Of a stretch of 64,000 nt of DNA, positions 43,929 to 54,297 are shown piece by piece; the stretch's first letter is position 1, and each line of letters begins with the position of its first letter. The translations under genes were made by a program, and so were the position numbers. Below the pieces are notes generated by a model. The model did no database searches. It worked only from the letters and a program-made list of their open reading frames with translations, and was not told the DNA's origin. The stretch is from Spirosoma aureum (GTDB lineage Bacteria; Bacteroidota; Bacteroidia; Cytophagales; Spirosomataceae): positions 2,874,501 to 2,938,500 of the forward strand of contig NZ_CP050063.1 in the NCBI RefSeq assembly GCF_011604685.1, written 5' to 3'.

Positions 43929-45956
43929 TTATTCTGCGCTAACGGGGAGTCGAATAGTCACTTCGGTGTATTGACCGAATTCAGAGGCCGTTGTCATAAT
44001 ACCTGCATGGCCTTGTGTAACAATGTTATAGCTCAACGATAACCCCAGGCCGGTACTTCCCTGGCCCGTTGGTTTTGTTGTAAAAAAGGGCTGATAAATT
44101 TTGTCGAGTATGGTCTCCGGGATACCCGTTCCATTGTCGCGAATGCAAACAACGACCATTTGACTCCCTGGATCAGTTTGGGTACTCAACACAATTGTCG
44201 GTTTATAATCGGTGTTGAGCTGTTTCTGTTTTTCATTGACAGCATAAAAGGCATTATTGAAAACATTAAGCAGTACCCGGCCGATATCCTGCGGTACTAC
44301 TTTCACGTGCTCAATAGCAGCGTCTAATTGTACCGACAATTCTGCGTTAAAGTTTTTATTTTTGGACACTATGTCCTTGTAAGCCAGTTGTAAATACTCC
44401 GATACCAGGTCATTCAGATTAGTAGGCTGCTTTTTGCCGGTGCTGGTACTGCTGTGCGACAACTGCAACATTCCCTTGACAATGCTATCGGCGCGCTGTC
44501 CGTGATTTGAAATACGCTGCACGTTTTGAATAAGATCATCAGCGAGATCAGTGGCATCCGTTTTATGGTCGGCCGTAATTTCTTCTTTAAGTTCCTCCAG
44601 GAGTTCAATGCTGATCTTCGAGAAATTATTGACGAAGTTCAGCGGATTCTGGATTTCGTGAGCGATTCCAGCAGTCAATTCTCCCAGCGAAGCCATTTTC
44701 TCTTTCTGAATAAGCTGCACCTGAGTCTCCTTCAGTTCGAGTAGGGTTTTCTCCAGAGAATCCCGCTGAATTTCCAGTTCGCTCTTTTGCTGGGTTATCT
44801 CGGCTGTTCGTTCTACAATCTGTTCCTCCAGTTGTTCTGTGTACATTGTCAACTCATCATTCGCTTTTTTAAGGGATTGAGTCATCCAGTTGAAATTCTG
44901 CGTTAGATCGCCGATTTCGTCGGGTAAACCAACGGGAACAACGGTTGTCAGATTGCCCGAATTAACCTGCTGAACACCTTCCAGTAATTGCTGTAACGGA
45001 CGGGTGAGGGTAACGCGGAGAATTCGGGGGAGAATTAAAATCAGACCAGCTGTAGATAAGGTAATGATGGCCAGTAGTTTAACGATGCCGTCCTGCTGAG
45101 CCATACGAGGGCCGTAATCCGTAGGGTATAAGGGTGGATAAAATACCAGTGTCACGATCAGCAGCACAGTGGCTATCATGACGAAGGTAAAGCCTACTAA
45201 TTTGATTTGAAAGCTGGTCGGCACTGCAGCATAGGTAATCGAAACGACAATCTGAGCCAGATTTCCCAACCAGATCAGGATGAAAAACGTCCAGAAACCA
45301 ACCGTGCTATAAATCCCGTAAATAACCGCAACAATGCAGGGTATTACAAAGCATAAATTGACAATTGCCATGTACGAATTCCCTTTTGCTGCCCGTTCAT
45401 TGCCCTGTTTGGCGAATAGCCGCCCTTTTCGCCACCCCAGATAAATGGCCCATAGGTTTGTTAGTAAGCCATAGACAAACATAGACGATTGCATCAGGAG
45501 CAAATGGCTCTGGTTATAGAATTCATTCCAGCTGTTAAACGCAATCAACCCAACAACATAAGCGATCATTACGTAAAAGACGATCTTTCGTTCGCGTTCA
45601 AAAGCGGGCTTAACAAAGCGGTAGAGGAATTGAATGTAGGCAATTTCAACAAGGCCCAAAGCGGGCACAAACATGAGTATGATCTGAAGTTGATAGAGCA
45701 GTGAACCAACATAAGCGGGATGAATACTGTACCGTATCATATCGCCGGTTTGCCAGACGATCTGGCTGAAATAGAAGATTTTAAACCATTGCTTACCAGG
45801 AGCCTCGACCTTGAGATTGACGAGGTATACGTACATACTACTCGACACCAGGACAAGTATGTAAGCCATTACTGAATGCGTATGCAGTAAAATCAGATCC
45901 ATTTTGCTAAGTAGTGTATGGGCTACAGATGTATGTCGATGCTGCTTATTGATCAT
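43929..45956 (-). CDS. Membrane sensor histidine kinase with 7TM-like region and HAMP
   Basis: 675 residues. About eight hydrophobic helices occupy residues 25-315, then a HAMP-like linker (TRPLQQLLEGVQQVNSGNLTTVV; DEIGDLTQNFNWM), a coiled coil, an H-box with H433 in LTAGIAHEIQNPLNFV, and the ATPase domain (NVFNNAFYAV; CIRDNGTGIP; STGLGLSL). The start might be the Met at residue 19 (45902), since MDLILLHTH directly precedes the first helix. No cognate regulator is adjacent in the same direction, though the LytTR gene is 2 kb away. Confidence 0.92.
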   Translation of the reverse strand: MINKQHRHTSVAHTLLSKMDLILLHTHSVMAYILVLVSSSMYVYLVNLKVEAPGKQWFKIFYFSQIVWQTGDMIRYSIHPAYVGSLLYQLQIILMFVPALGLVEIAYIQFLYRFVKPAFERERKIVFYVMIAYVVGLIAFNSWNEFYNQSHLLLMQSSMFVYGLLTNLWAIYLGWRKGRLFAKQGNERAAKGNSYMAIVNLCFVIPCIVAVIYGIYSTVGFWTFFILIWLGNLAQIVVSITYAAVPTSFQIKLVGFTFVMIATVLLIVTLVFYPPLYPTDYGPRMAQQDGIVKLLAIITLSTAGLILILPRILRVTLTRPLQQLLEGVQQVNSGNLTTVVPVGLPDEIGDLTQNFNWMTQSLKKANDELTMYTEQLEEQIVERTAEITQQKSELEIQRDSLEKTLLELKETQVQLIQKEKMASLGELTAGIAHEIQNPLNFVNNFSKISIELLEELKEEITADHKTDATDLADDLIQNVQRISNHGQRADSIVKGMLQLSHSSTSTGKKQPTNLNDLVSEYLQLAYKDIVSKNKNFNAELSVQLDAAIEHVKVVPQDIGRVLLNVFNNAFYAVNEKQKQLNTDYKPTIVLSTQTDPGSQMVVVCIRDNGTGIPETILDKIYQPFFTTKPTGQGSTGLGLSLSYNIVTQGHAGIMTTASEFGQYTEVTIRLPVSAE

Positions 45957-46102
45957 CTAGTAATAATAGCCGGAGCCATTATCACTAATAGCTAAAACAC
46001 AGAAAAAGAGCCTTTTATATGAATAGGCATGAAGTTTACTAGGGCATGGCGAATACATCAATAGTACATTTGAAACTAATAAATTGGCTAAAGGATAGCG
46101 TG

Positions 46103-46156
46103 TATTTGCCGCGAACTACGAGAGACATGGAGTAAACGACATGGTTTTGGGCATGA
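46103..46156 (-). repeat. 54-bp dispersed repeat, copy 2
   Basis: Copy of the repeat at 40843-40896 with five differences. Within the hairpin one C-G pair of copy 1 is a T-A pair here (CATG/CATG stem), while a neighbouring pair is lost. It lies about 150 bases upstream of the HK gene start. Confidence 0.75.
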
Positions 46157-46290
46157 CTTTCGTTGCCGCTGCCAAAATGATAAGCGTCTGAGCGTTAGCG
46201 AAACCGCTGCGTTCGCGAAGAATCTGGTTGCAAACTTAGGGTAATTAGAAACTACCGATGACGTATATTGAGTAAAAGGACAGGTTTAAT

Positions 46291-46344
46291 AAAAAGTCTC
46301 GCCGATGGCTGTCTATCTGAGCAGATAGACAGCCATCGGCGAGA
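46291..46344 (-). terminator. Intrinsic terminator of the BatA-like gene
   Basis: TCTCGCCGATGGCTGTCTAT plus CTG and its exact complement form a 23-bp palindrome; on the minus strand the stem is followed by CTTTTTATT. It is 34 bases past the stop codon of the gene at 46378. Confidence 0.9.
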
Positions 46345-46377
46345 TGCATAAGGCCGGAAAAGTAAATGACTATGGAT

Positions 46378-48465
46378 TTAGCCCTTCATGAATCGCACCA
46401 GCCCAATTTCAAACAACAGAAAGGCGAGTGCGGCCAGCAGGAAATATTTCCAGAGACTACGCCCTAAATTTTCCTGTTCCAGAACCTGCACAAAATCACC
46501 ATCCTGAATACTGTCGAAAACTTCAACGTTGGGCTGGTTAGCAAACGCCCGGCGTAATTCATCGGCCGAATAAAAATCCATGACCGATTCTTTGTTGCCA
46601 TGATTGAACGCTAACAAACGCTCGGTTTTTCCATCAAGCTGCAGTTCATAATACCCGGATTCGATTTCCTGACCAGCGCTCAATTCATTACTCTTGGGCA
46701 TTTCGAGCAGGAGCTGGTTACCGATGGTGCGCTGTACGGGGATAATTTCCAGTTTGCCGTGCTTCAGTTTATAAACTGCCCGTTCTGATGGGTTTGTGAC
46801 CGGAATCGTGATCAGGTTATCATCGAAGGAGTAGGCCGTTCGTTGTGCCCGGACACTAAGCGCTGCCATTTTGTACATTACCGGAACAAAAAGGGCATGT
46901 TCGGCTAAGTTACCGTAGGCGCTCGCTAAGGGATTAGCGATCAGGTATACGCTTCCCTGACCTGCCTTCGACTGAGTAAGCAATGGACTGCCATCTCGTG
47001 TGCTCAGAAGTCTTTCGCCCGCGTTCCATCGCCAGACAGGAGCCGCACTCGGCATATTGAGAGGCTCTGACTGATAGCTCTGCTGGAACACATCCCGGAA
47101 GAATGGATTCCGGCGATCAGGATCAGCAACGGGTAGGGGAGAGGGACTGCTACCCGGCGTGCCAGCTGTACTTTGCACATTACCTAGTCCTAAGGTGTTT
47201 AGAAATGGCCCGTAAGTAGCCATATCGGGATTCGTGGGCGGTATAATCGTCAGACTGCCGCCCTGTTGAACAAACCGCTCCAGTTCAGTTCGAAGGGTGC
47301 CATTCACCTGAGCAACACCTTCCAGGATCACCAGATCCGTTTCTTTCAGTTGACCGACATCGAAATTCTGCGCATTGAAACTTCGCCGGACAAATAAACT
47401 ATCATTCGAATAAACGGCATCAACATAATCAGTAGAACGACCCGGAGAGCTGGATTTCTGCTCGAACAAATGCAGAACACGAACAGCGGGGGAGGCTTCA
47501 ATAACAAAGAAATACTGGTTATCGAACGTAATAGGAAAATCCTCGAACACGATCCGGCCCCTATGATATCCTTTTTTCGTCACATTGAAGTTGAGCGATA
47601 TCGTTGCCGATCCGCCCGGCTGCAGGGTAGCCGAAGCCGTCGACGTCTGCGTGTCATCCAGATAAAGCCGTACCGGAAGATTTTTTACATTCTCGCGTCC
47701 TCCGTTATTTAGTTTTACATTCAGGCTATTATTCTGCATTTCGCGGATAAACGGCGTACTCAGCCAGACCGAATCGACATAGACATTTTTAGTAGCCTGA
47801 GCCTCTAAAGGCACAACAAACAACCGGTCAGTCGTATCGATCTGTAGCCGCGATAAATCGCCGACAGTGCTTTTCTGGAAATCAGAAAACCAGAATAACT
47901 GATTACGCCCTCCCGGATTTAAACTCGATAGCAGGTTCCGCTGCCGCCGGTAAACCGTTTCAAGGGCTCGTGGCGTATGCGCGAAATGTATTGAGGTGAC
48001 GCGGTCGCGAATCGATTCGGCAGTTCCGGTCTGTTGTTCAGCCGCCGAAAAGTCGTTCGTAAGGAGTTGTAGGGAAGTGGCGTTTCGAAAGAGCGTCAAT
48101 AGTTCATCCAATCGACCGGTAGCGATGTCAAGATAGCGTTTGGTATTACGCTCATTCTGCATACTGAACGAATTGTCCAGATACAGGCTGGTAACACCCT
48201 GCCGCGATAACCCCAGTTTATTTTTACTGGGAATAAACGGCTGGGCAAATGCCAGGACCAGACAAATCAGAAACAGGCAGCGAGCCGCCAGAATAAGCCA
48301 GTGTTTCAACCGCCTGAACGACTTAGTTTCGGTCTGAACAGTACGGAGCAGGGCTACATTGGTGAAAAACACCCGTCGTGTCCGCCGGAAATTAAAGAGG
48401 TGAATCGCAATTGGTACCGATACAGCCAGCAGGCCGAAGAGGAAGGACGGATATAGAAAATTCAT
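46378..48465 (-). CDS. BatA-type membrane protein with VWA-like domain
   Basis: 695 residues. The N-terminus MNFLYPSFLFGLLAVSVPIAIHLFNFRR and a second helix (WLILAARCLFLICLVLAFAQPFI) form the double-membrane N-terminal BatA signature. A von Willebrand factor A-like domain follows with a MIDAS-type DNSFSM. A long periplasmic region and a C-terminal helix (FLLAALAFLLFEIGLV) complete it. Such proteins occur near aerotolerance/MoxR systems, but no MoxR ATPase is in this window, so it is an orphan. Terminator is directly downstream. Confidence 0.85.
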   Translation of the reverse strand: MNFLYPSFLFGLLAVSVPIAIHLFNFRRTRRVFFTNVALLRTVQTETKSFRRLKHWLILAARCLFLICLVLAFAQPFIPSKNKLGLSRQGVTSLYLDNSFSMQNERNTKRYLDIATGRLDELLTLFRNATSLQLLTNDFSAAEQQTGTAESIRDRVTSIHFAHTPRALETVYRRQRNLLSSLNPGGRNQLFWFSDFQKSTVGDLSRLQIDTTDRLFVVPLEAQATKNVYVDSVWLSTPFIREMQNNSLNVKLNNGGRENVKNLPVRLYLDDTQTSTASATLQPGGSATISLNFNVTKKGYHRGRIVFEDFPITFDNQYFFVIEASPAVRVLHLFEQKSSSPGRSTDYVDAVYSNDSLFVRRSFNAQNFDVGQLKETDLVILEGVAQVNGTLRTELERFVQQGGSLTIIPPTNPDMATYGPFLNTLGLGNVQSTAGTPGSSPSPLPVADPDRRNPFFRDVFQQSYQSEPLNMPSAAPVWRWNAGERLLSTRDGSPLLTQSKAGQGSVYLIANPLASAYGNLAEHALFVPVMYKMAALSVRAQRTAYSFDDNLITIPVTNPSERAVYKLKHGKLEIIPVQRTIGNQLLLEMPKSNELSAGQEIESGYYELQLDGKTERLLAFNHGNKESVMDFYSADELRRAFANQPNVEVFDSIQDGDFVQVLEQENLGRSLWKYFLLAALAFLLFEIGLVRFMKG

Positions 48466-48553
48466 TCAGGGTGTTTTCGACGAAATTATTGCTGCAAACG
48501 TAGGTCATTTTATTAACGACCCAACTCAGGACTTTGGTTTCTGCAAGCCCAAG

Positions 48554-49258
48554 TTAATCAGGGATTATGATTTCATAAAATGCTGTTCTTGTTTGTAATA
48601 CGTCTGTATAGGTTATCGAACTGCTTTTAGTACCGATTGTCGTGAATTTATCAACTGGAGTATGGCCTACGACCTGATGAAAATTGAGTAAATAGTCAAG
48701 GCTTGATTCAGATTGGTCGGCCCAGACAGGGCCACTGAACGCATCGTAACCGCCCCGCCTTGCACTAACCTCAAAAAGGACGCTTTGTATTGGTAAAGGT
48801 TGCTTGTGGCTATTATTAATCAAGTCGGCAAGGTTTTTATCAGGACTGATCGTTGTCTCTTCCTGCCTAGTTTTCGCCAATAGTCGTGCCAACCATTGAT
48901 TTGTTACACCCGCATGGCTAAATAAATAAGAACCATGCTGATAGGCCACTTGAAACAAATCCCGATGTTTATCAAATAACACACTTAATTCGGGTTGAGC
49001 CCAGCTCCGAAAGCCAGAACACCGATATTGTGGATAATGCAGATACTGTGCATCGTGGTTGCCAATCAGGAGCACAAACCGGTTGGGTTCCCGATGTTTT
49101 AACTCAATGATAGCGCTCAGGTTGTTATAAATTGTCTCATCATCGAAGATGTAACTGTCGGTATAATCGCCCAGAAAAATAACCTGATCATAGGTGTTGA
49201 GGTCTGCTTCCCGCCAAACGGATCGCCCGTGCAGATCACTGATGGTTAGGATCGTCAT
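48554..49258 (-). CDS. Metallophosphoesterase (PPP/ApaH-like)
   Basis: 234 residues, cytoplasmic. Metal-binding motifs in order: ISDLHGRS, FLGDYTDSY, LLIGNHDAQYL, FSHAGVTNQW and VGHTPVDKF. The H-A-G and G-D-Y-T motifs point to the PPP branch (serine/threonine phosphatases and diadenosine tetraphosphatase-like). It is short and has no added domain. The gap of about 150 bases before it contains the terminator of infB, so it is likely transcribed separately. Confidence 0.88.
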   Translation of the reverse strand: MTILTISDLHGRSVWREADLNTYDQVIFLGDYTDSYIFDDETIYNNLSAIIELKHREPNRFVLLIGNHDAQYLHYPQYRCSGFRSWAQPELSVLFDKHRDLFQVAYQHGSYLFSHAGVTNQWLARLLAKTRQEETTISPDKNLADLINNSHKQPLPIQSVLFEVSARRGGYDAFSGPVWADQSESSLDYLLNFHQVVGHTPVDKFTTIGTKSSSITYTDVLQTRTAFYEIIIPD

Positions 49259-49347
49259 GCTGTCTGTTTTCTCCGCCTGATAAAACCATCCAGTTCAGAA
49301 TGTGAAAGTTGCCGCAGGGCGAGTCGTGGATAAGTTTGTATTACAAC

Positions 49348-49381
49348 AAAAAAAAGCCCCAACCGGTTATCCGGTTGGGGC
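49348..49381 (-). terminator. Intrinsic terminator of the rimP-nusA-infB operon
   Basis: GCCCCAACCGG and CCGGTTGGGGC flank a 4-base loop and, on the minus strand, are followed by eight T. It begins 27 bases after the infB stop. Confidence 0.95.
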
Positions 49382-49407
49382 AAACTTATGAACTGAGGTT
49401 AACCAGT

Positions 49408-52400
49408 TTACAGCGTCCGCTTCACTTCTTTTAGTTCGAAGCTTTCGATAACGTCACCAACTTCGATATCATTGAAGTTTTTGATGCTCAAGCCACATTC
49501 GTAGCCAAACTTCACTTCATTGACATCGTCTTTGAACCGTTTCAGTGCACTGATTTCGCCAGTATGAATGACGATAAAGTCGCGGATAATACGGATTTTG
49601 TTGTTCCGCTTGATGTTGCCTTCTGTTACGTAGCAACCCGCCACCGTACCAATTTTGCTGATCTTGAACACATCGCGTACCTCGATATTGCCAACGATAA
49701 CTTCTTCAACAGTTGGTGCCAACAGGCCTTCCATTGCGTCTTTTACTTCGTTGATCGCATCGTAGATAATCGAATAAAGTCGAATTTCGATCTGCTCCTG
49801 TTCTGCCAGTCGCCGTGCGCTCGATGATGGGCGTACCTGGAAACCAACGATAACCGCATCCGATGCAGATGCCAGCAGGACATCCGATTCGGAAATCTGA
49901 CCGACAGCCTTGTGAATAATGTTCACCTGAACTTCTTCCGTTGAGAGCTGTAGCAGCGAATCCGACAAGGCTTCAACTGAACCATCCACGTCACCCTTCA
50001 CAATCACATTGAGCTCTTTGAAGGTACCAATCGCTTTCCGGCGGCCAATTTCTTCAAGCGTAATGTGCTTGCGTGTGCGGAGTGTCTGTTCACGGAGGAG
50101 TTGCTCCCGTTTGTTTGCAATTTCGCGGGCCTCACGGTCCGTTTCCATCACGTTGAATTTATCACCTGCCTGTGGAGCGCCTGGAAGACCAAGAATCTGA
50201 ACCGGTGTTGATGGTCCTGCTTCTTTAATCCGTTCTCCCCGGTCGTTAGTCATCGCCCGGATGCGACCGTAGTGCGCACCAACCAGCATGATGTCTCCCT
50301 GATGAAGCGTTCCATTTTCAACCAGTACGGTCGAAACATAGCCTCGCCCTTTATCCAGTGATGCTTCGATAACTGTACCTAACGCACGACGATCTGGATT
50401 GGCTTTTAATTCGAGCAGTTCGGCTTCAAGCAAAACTTTCTCAAGCAATTCGTCAACCCCCATCCCCGACTTCGATGAGATTTCCTGTGCCTGGTATTTA
50501 CCACCCCATTCTTCAACGAGAAGGTTCATCGAGGCCAGTTCTGATCGTATTTTTTCGGTATCGGCTCCTGGTTTATCTACCTTCGAAAAGGCAAACACGA
50601 TTGGAACACCAGCTACCTGGGCATGGTTGATAGCCTCACGGGTTTGCGGCATGACACTATCGTCAGCAGCAATAACAATGATAACGACGTCTGTGACCTT
50701 CGCACCCCGAGCCCGCATCGCCGTAAAGGCTTCGTGACCCGGTGTATCGAGGAATGTGATCATACGGTCGTCGCTGGTTTTCACGCTATAGGCACCAATG
50801 TGCTGCGTAATTCCACCGGCTTCACCGGCTGCCACTTTTGCCCGACGGATATAGTCAAGCAAGGATGTTTTACCGTGGTCAACGTGACCCATGATCGTTA
50901 CGATCGGAGCCCGTGGCTGTAATTCATCTGGCTCATCTTCACCAACATCGATACCCGCTTCTGTTTCATCTTCAGCCGATACAAACTGTACGTCGTAACC
51001 AAATTCATCGGCAATGACCGTGATTGCTTCGGCATCCAGTCGCTGGTTGATTGAAACGAACATACCCAGGTTCAAACAAACCGAGATAACTTCGTTGATC
51101 GATACATCCATCAGTGAAGCCAGATCGTTAGCCGATACGAATTCGGTTACTTTCAGGATTTTTGCTTCCAGTTCCTCCTGTTCGCTGGCCAGACGGTCCC
51201 GTTCGGCGCGGTCGGCACGACGATCCCGTCGGCGATCAGCACCCCGGTTGGGCGTATTGCCCTGCATTCTGGCGTTGGTCTGCTGAATGGACTTCCGTAC
51301 GTCAGCCTGAGTTGGCGCTTCCCGGCGATTACCACCCCGGTCACGGTTGTTGGTATTACTACCACCCCGGTTGGCATTATTGCCACCTGAGCGATTGTTA
51401 TTATTGTTGGTATTACCTCCACCGCCACCGGTCCGGTTGTTGGTGTTTGCATTGGCATTGTTTTGACCTCCCCGGTTGGCCTGGTTCTGGTTATTCCCCT
51501 GACCCTGTGGCTGACCATTGCCTGCTGCTGGATTAGCCGGACGATTGGCATCGCGCTGACCACCTCCCTGATTACGGTCGCCTTGTGGACGATTACCATC
51601 CCGTTGTTGGCCGCCCTGATTACGGTCGCCTGCTACCCGGTTGGCTGGTCCGCGATCGCCCTGACCCTCACGTGGGCCACGGTCGTTGCGAGGGTTATTG
51701 GTATTGCCCTGCCCTTGTGGCTGGTTACCGCCCTGATTAGGTTGGTTGGTACCACCGACGGCTCCTTCGCGACCACCGCGAATTCGCTTCCGTTTTTTCT
51801 TGTCAGCATTGCTGTTTCCTCCCTGACGCGGATTGTTGACCGGCAGTTCGATTTTACCAAGAATTTTCAGACCGCCAAGTTGATGGCTACCAGCTGCCCG
51901 AATCGTTTCGGTTTTAGCGGTTGGCTCATCGACATCATTGGTAGCGGCTGGCGGTGTCGCTTGAGGGACATTCGCTTTTGGCTGATTGCTTATGGGTTTC
52001 TCGCGATCCTGCTGACGGGGCTGGGGCTGTTCAGCTTTGTGAGCTGGCTGGCTTACGGGTTCAGCTGGTTTAGGCGGCTCCACACGTGGCGCTTCTGTAC
52101 GAGCTGATGGCTGTGGCTGCACCGGTTCAGGTTTTGGCTGAACGGGAGCAGTCTGTACTGGTTCGATTTTAGGCTGAGCTATTATTGGCTGTGGGGTTTC
52201 TACCTTAGGTACTTCGACAGGAGCCGGAGCTACTGTGGGTTGTGTAACGGCAGGTTTAGCCTCTGTTGGCTGAGCTGGCTTCGGAACTTCTGCCTGTACC
52301 GGAGGCTGAACAGCTACCGGCTGAGGAGTTACAGGCTTTGGAGTCTCTGCCTTAACTGGCTCTGCACGAGGTGTTTCTACTGGCTTCGCTTCCTGCGGAA

Positions 52401-52872
52401 CCGGTGCTTTCGCTACCGGAACAGGTGGCGGAGTTGGTTTTGCGTTAAGATCAATTTTGCCGATCACTTTTAACCCTGGTAAACCGGTTGAAACGGTTTC
52501 TGGGGCTGGTTTTGACTCGGTTGGCGCTGGTTTAGGCGCATCTACCCGAGGGACGTCTGTTTTAGGGGCGTCCGCCTTCGCGTCCACAATGGGACGGCCT
52601 GCGTCATCACGACGGTACAAAATGACATCTTCCTCCCGACGACGCGGTGGCTCGGCGACCGCAACCGACGGTTCGGCCCGGCGAGCTCCGTTCAGGAGTT
52701 CCGTTGATTTATACTCCTTCGCTAACACCTCCAACTGTTCCATGTTGATTTTGGTGTTAGGATTAATTTCAACCTTAAACCCTTTGGCAGACAGACTATT
52801 CGCAACAGAGGAAAGCCCTTTGTTGAGAATTTTTGCCACTTGGCTTAGGCGCATTGACTTATCTTCTGCCAT
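49408..52872 (-). CDS. infB: Translation initiation factor IF-2 with long disordered N-terminal region
   Basis: 1154 residues. The N-terminus [26 protein letters not shown] is the IF2_N domain. Residues ~95-330 are rich in Pro/Ala/Lys/Val/Glu; residues ~350-550 are a Gly/Asn/Gln/Arg-rich low-complexity region. A second IF2_N domain precedes the G domain, with G1 GHVDHGKTS (~660), DTPGHEAF and FSKVDKPG. The C-terminal domains II-IV are complete. It delivers fMet-tRNA to the ribosome. The operon is rimP-nusA-infB, with its terminator downstream. The long linker is typical of Bacteroidota but extreme here. Confidence 0.96.
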   Translation of the reverse strand: MAEDKSMRLSQVAKILNKGLSSVANSLSAKGFKVEINPNTKINMEQLEVLAKEYKSTELLNGARRAEPSVAVAEPPRRREEDVILYRRDDAGRPIVDAKADAPKTDVPRVDAPKPAPTESKPAPETVSTGLPGLKVIGKIDLNAKPTPPPVPVAKAPVPQEAKPVETPRAEPVKAETPKPVTPQPVAVQPPVQAEVPKPAQPTEAKPAVTQPTVAPAPVEVPKVETPQPIIAQPKIEPVQTAPVQPKPEPVQPQPSARTEAPRVEPPKPAEPVSQPAHKAEQPQPRQQDREKPISNQPKANVPQATPPAATNDVDEPTAKTETIRAAGSHQLGGLKILGKIELPVNNPRQGGNSNADKKKRKRIRGGREGAVGGTNQPNQGGNQPQGQGNTNNPRNDRGPREGQGDRGPANRVAGDRNQGGQQRDGNRPQGDRNQGGGQRDANRPANPAAGNGQPQGQGNNQNQANRGGQNNANANTNNRTGGGGGNTNNNNNRSGGNNANRGGSNTNNRDRGGNRREAPTQADVRKSIQQTNARMQGNTPNRGADRRRDRRADRAERDRLASEQEELEAKILKVTEFVSANDLASLMDVSINEVISVCLNLGMFVSINQRLDAEAITVIADEFGYDVQFVSAEDETEAGIDVGEDEPDELQPRAPIVTIMGHVDHGKTSLLDYIRRAKVAAGEAGGITQHIGAYSVKTSDDRMITFLDTPGHEAFTAMRARGAKVTDVVIIVIAADDSVMPQTREAINHAQVAGVPIVFAFSKVDKPGADTEKIRSELASMNLLVEEWGGKYQAQEISSKSGMGVDELLEKVLLEAELLELKANPDRRALGTVIEASLDKGRGYVSTVLVENGTLHQGDIMLVGAHYGRIRAMTNDRGERIKEAGPSTPVQILGLPGAPQAGDKFNVMETDREAREIANKREQLLREQTLRTRKHITLEEIGRRKAIGTFKELNVIVKGDVDGSVEALSDSLLQLSTEEVQVNIIHKAVGQISESDVLLASASDAVIVGFQVRPSSSARRLAEQEQIEIRLYSIIYDAINEVKDAMEGLLAPTVEEVIVGNIEVRDVFKISKIGTVAGCYVTEGNIKRNNKIRIIRDFIVIHTGEISALKRFKDDVNEVKFGYECGLSIKNFNDIEVGDVIESFELKEVKRTL

Positions 52873-52961
52873 ACGTTCGGTCTATATTCGGCAAATTTAA
52901 TGGTTGTTGATATGGTATGAACAACAGTTACTGCAATAAAAATCCCGTCTTTTTAAATGTA

Positions 52962-53026
52962 GAATGAATAATGTAGAATGGAGGATGCAGATTAGTCGAT
53001 CATTTCCCATTTTCTATTATTCATTC
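52962..53026. repeat. Intercistronic hairpin between nusA and infB
   Basis: GAATGAATAATGTAGAATGG (52962-52981) pairs with CCATTTTCTATTATTCATTC (53007-53026) at 17 of 20 positions. It is about 90 bases upstream of the infB start. No T run. Confidence 0.6.
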
Positions 53027-53036
53027 CCCATCAATT

Positions 53037-54281
53037 TTATTCAAATTCCTGTTTCAGAATATTCAGAATCTCCTCCACGGTGTCTTCTTCCAGATCCGTA
53101 CGGCGAACAAGTTCTTCTTTGTTAAGGGCCAGAACACTCTTTGCTGTGTCGAGACCAACTTTGCGAAGTTCGTCGATCATCCATTCGTCGATCTCATCCG
53201 AGAACTCCATCAGGTCAACGTCTTCATCATCTTCGTGGCCTTCGTTATCGCGGAAGACATCAATTTCCATGTCTACTAACCGGCCAGCCAGTTTAATGTT
53301 CTGACCGCCCTTTCCGATTGCCAGGGAAACCTGATCGGGTTTCAGAAAGACCGATACACGCTTTGCCTCGCGGTCGATCTGCATCGAACTGATTTTGGCC
53401 GGACTCAATGCCCGACTGATTAATAGTTCGAGGTTTTCGGTATAGTTAATGACGTCGATATTTTCATTCCCTAATTCCCGTACAATGCCGTGTATACGTG
53501 ACCCTTTCATACCGACACAGGCACCAACGGGGTCGATGCGGTCGTCGTATGATTCTACAGCTACTTTGGCCCGCTCACCAGGCTCCCGAACGATTTTCCG
53601 AATCGAAATCAGGCCATCGTAAATTTCGGGCACTTCAATTTCGAACAGGCGTTCCAGAAAAACAGGCGATGTGCGTGATAACACGATCTTGGGTGTACCA
53701 TTCAGCATGTCAACACGGCTCACAACTGCTTTTACAGCTTCACCTTTCCGGTAGCGATCTTTCGGGATTTGCTCCGTACGGGGCAGGCTCAGTTCATTGT
53801 TCTCCGAGTCAACCAGTATGATTTCGTGTTTTAGGAGCTGATACACTTCAGCGCCGATCAGGTCGCCAACCTGATCTTTATATTTCTGATAAAGGAGCTC
53901 TTTCTCCATGTCCTTTATCTTCTGAATCAGTGTTTGGCGCGCCGTTTGTACAACCCGACGACCAAAGTCTTCGAGCTTTACTTCTTCAGCAACCTGTTCA
54001 CCCACTTCGAAGTCATCCTGAATTTTACGGGCTTCGGTGAGTGGTATTTTGTCGTAATCCCAAATGTCTTCGGAGTTGTCGTCCACGATTTCGCGTGTTC
54101 GCCACATTTCCAGGTCGCCACTTTCGGCGTTAATAATTACGTCGAAATTTTCGTCAGTACCGTATTTTTTACGAATCATCGTCCGGAAGACTTCTTCCAG
54201 AATAGCGATCATTGTAGGCCGGTCAATATTTTTCGACCGTGCGAAATCGGCAAACGATTCGATTAATAATCCACTGGTCAT
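53037..54281 (-). CDS. nusA: Transcription termination/antitermination factor NusA
   Basis: 414 residues from the ATG at 54281; an in-frame TTG two codons upstream is less likely. The N-terminal domain (SFADFARSKNIDRPTMIAIL) binds RNA polymerase, the S1 domain follows (EVGEQVAEEVKLE... KGEAVKAVVSRVDML), then two KH domains (GACVGMKGSRIHGIVRELGNENIDVINY; SLAIGKGGQNIKLAGRLV). The C-terminus is an acidic tail plus one helical repeat (VDLMEFSDEIDEWMIDELRKVG), shorter than the two AR repeats of E. coli NusA. It is preceded by rimP and followed by infB; a palindrome is present on both sides. Confidence 0.96.
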   Translation of the reverse strand: MTSGLLIESFADFARSKNIDRPTMIAILEEVFRTMIRKKYGTDENFDVIINAESGDLEMWRTREIVDDNSEDIWDYDKIPLTEARKIQDDFEVGEQVAEEVKLEDFGRRVVQTARQTLIQKIKDMEKELLYQKYKDQVGDLIGAEVYQLLKHEIILVDSENNELSLPRTEQIPKDRYRKGEAVKAVVSRVDMLNGTPKIVLSRTSPVFLERLFEIEVPEIYDGLISIRKIVREPGERAKVAVESYDDRIDPVGACVGMKGSRIHGIVRELGNENIDVINYTENLELLISRALSPAKISSMQIDREAKRVSVFLKPDQVSLAIGKGGQNIKLAGRLVDMEIDVFRDNEGHEDDEDVDLMEFSDEIDEWMIDELRKVGLDTAKSVLALNKEELVRRTDLEEDTVEEILNILKQEFE

Positions 54282-54297
54282 TTTCAAGTTAGCAGTT

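Larger units (their letters stand above)
45957..46377. other. Intergenic stretch between HK and BatA-like genes
   Basis: 421 bases. It holds repeat copy 2 and a strong terminator hairpin for the BatA-like gene. The remaining sequence (about 46160-46290) has scattered GCG/CGC words but I saw no gene. Confidence 0.5.

Noticed and set aside
51219..51815. DNA repeat array or CRISPR-like pattern in infB
   Set aside because: Repeats are codon-level low complexity in a coding frame and have no regular repeat-spacer unit.
51153..52107. Long open frames in the opposite and alternative frames of infB
   Set aside because: They are by-products of the repetitive Gly/Asn/Gln/Arg and Pro/Ala codons of IF-2, with low-complexity translations and no start signals.
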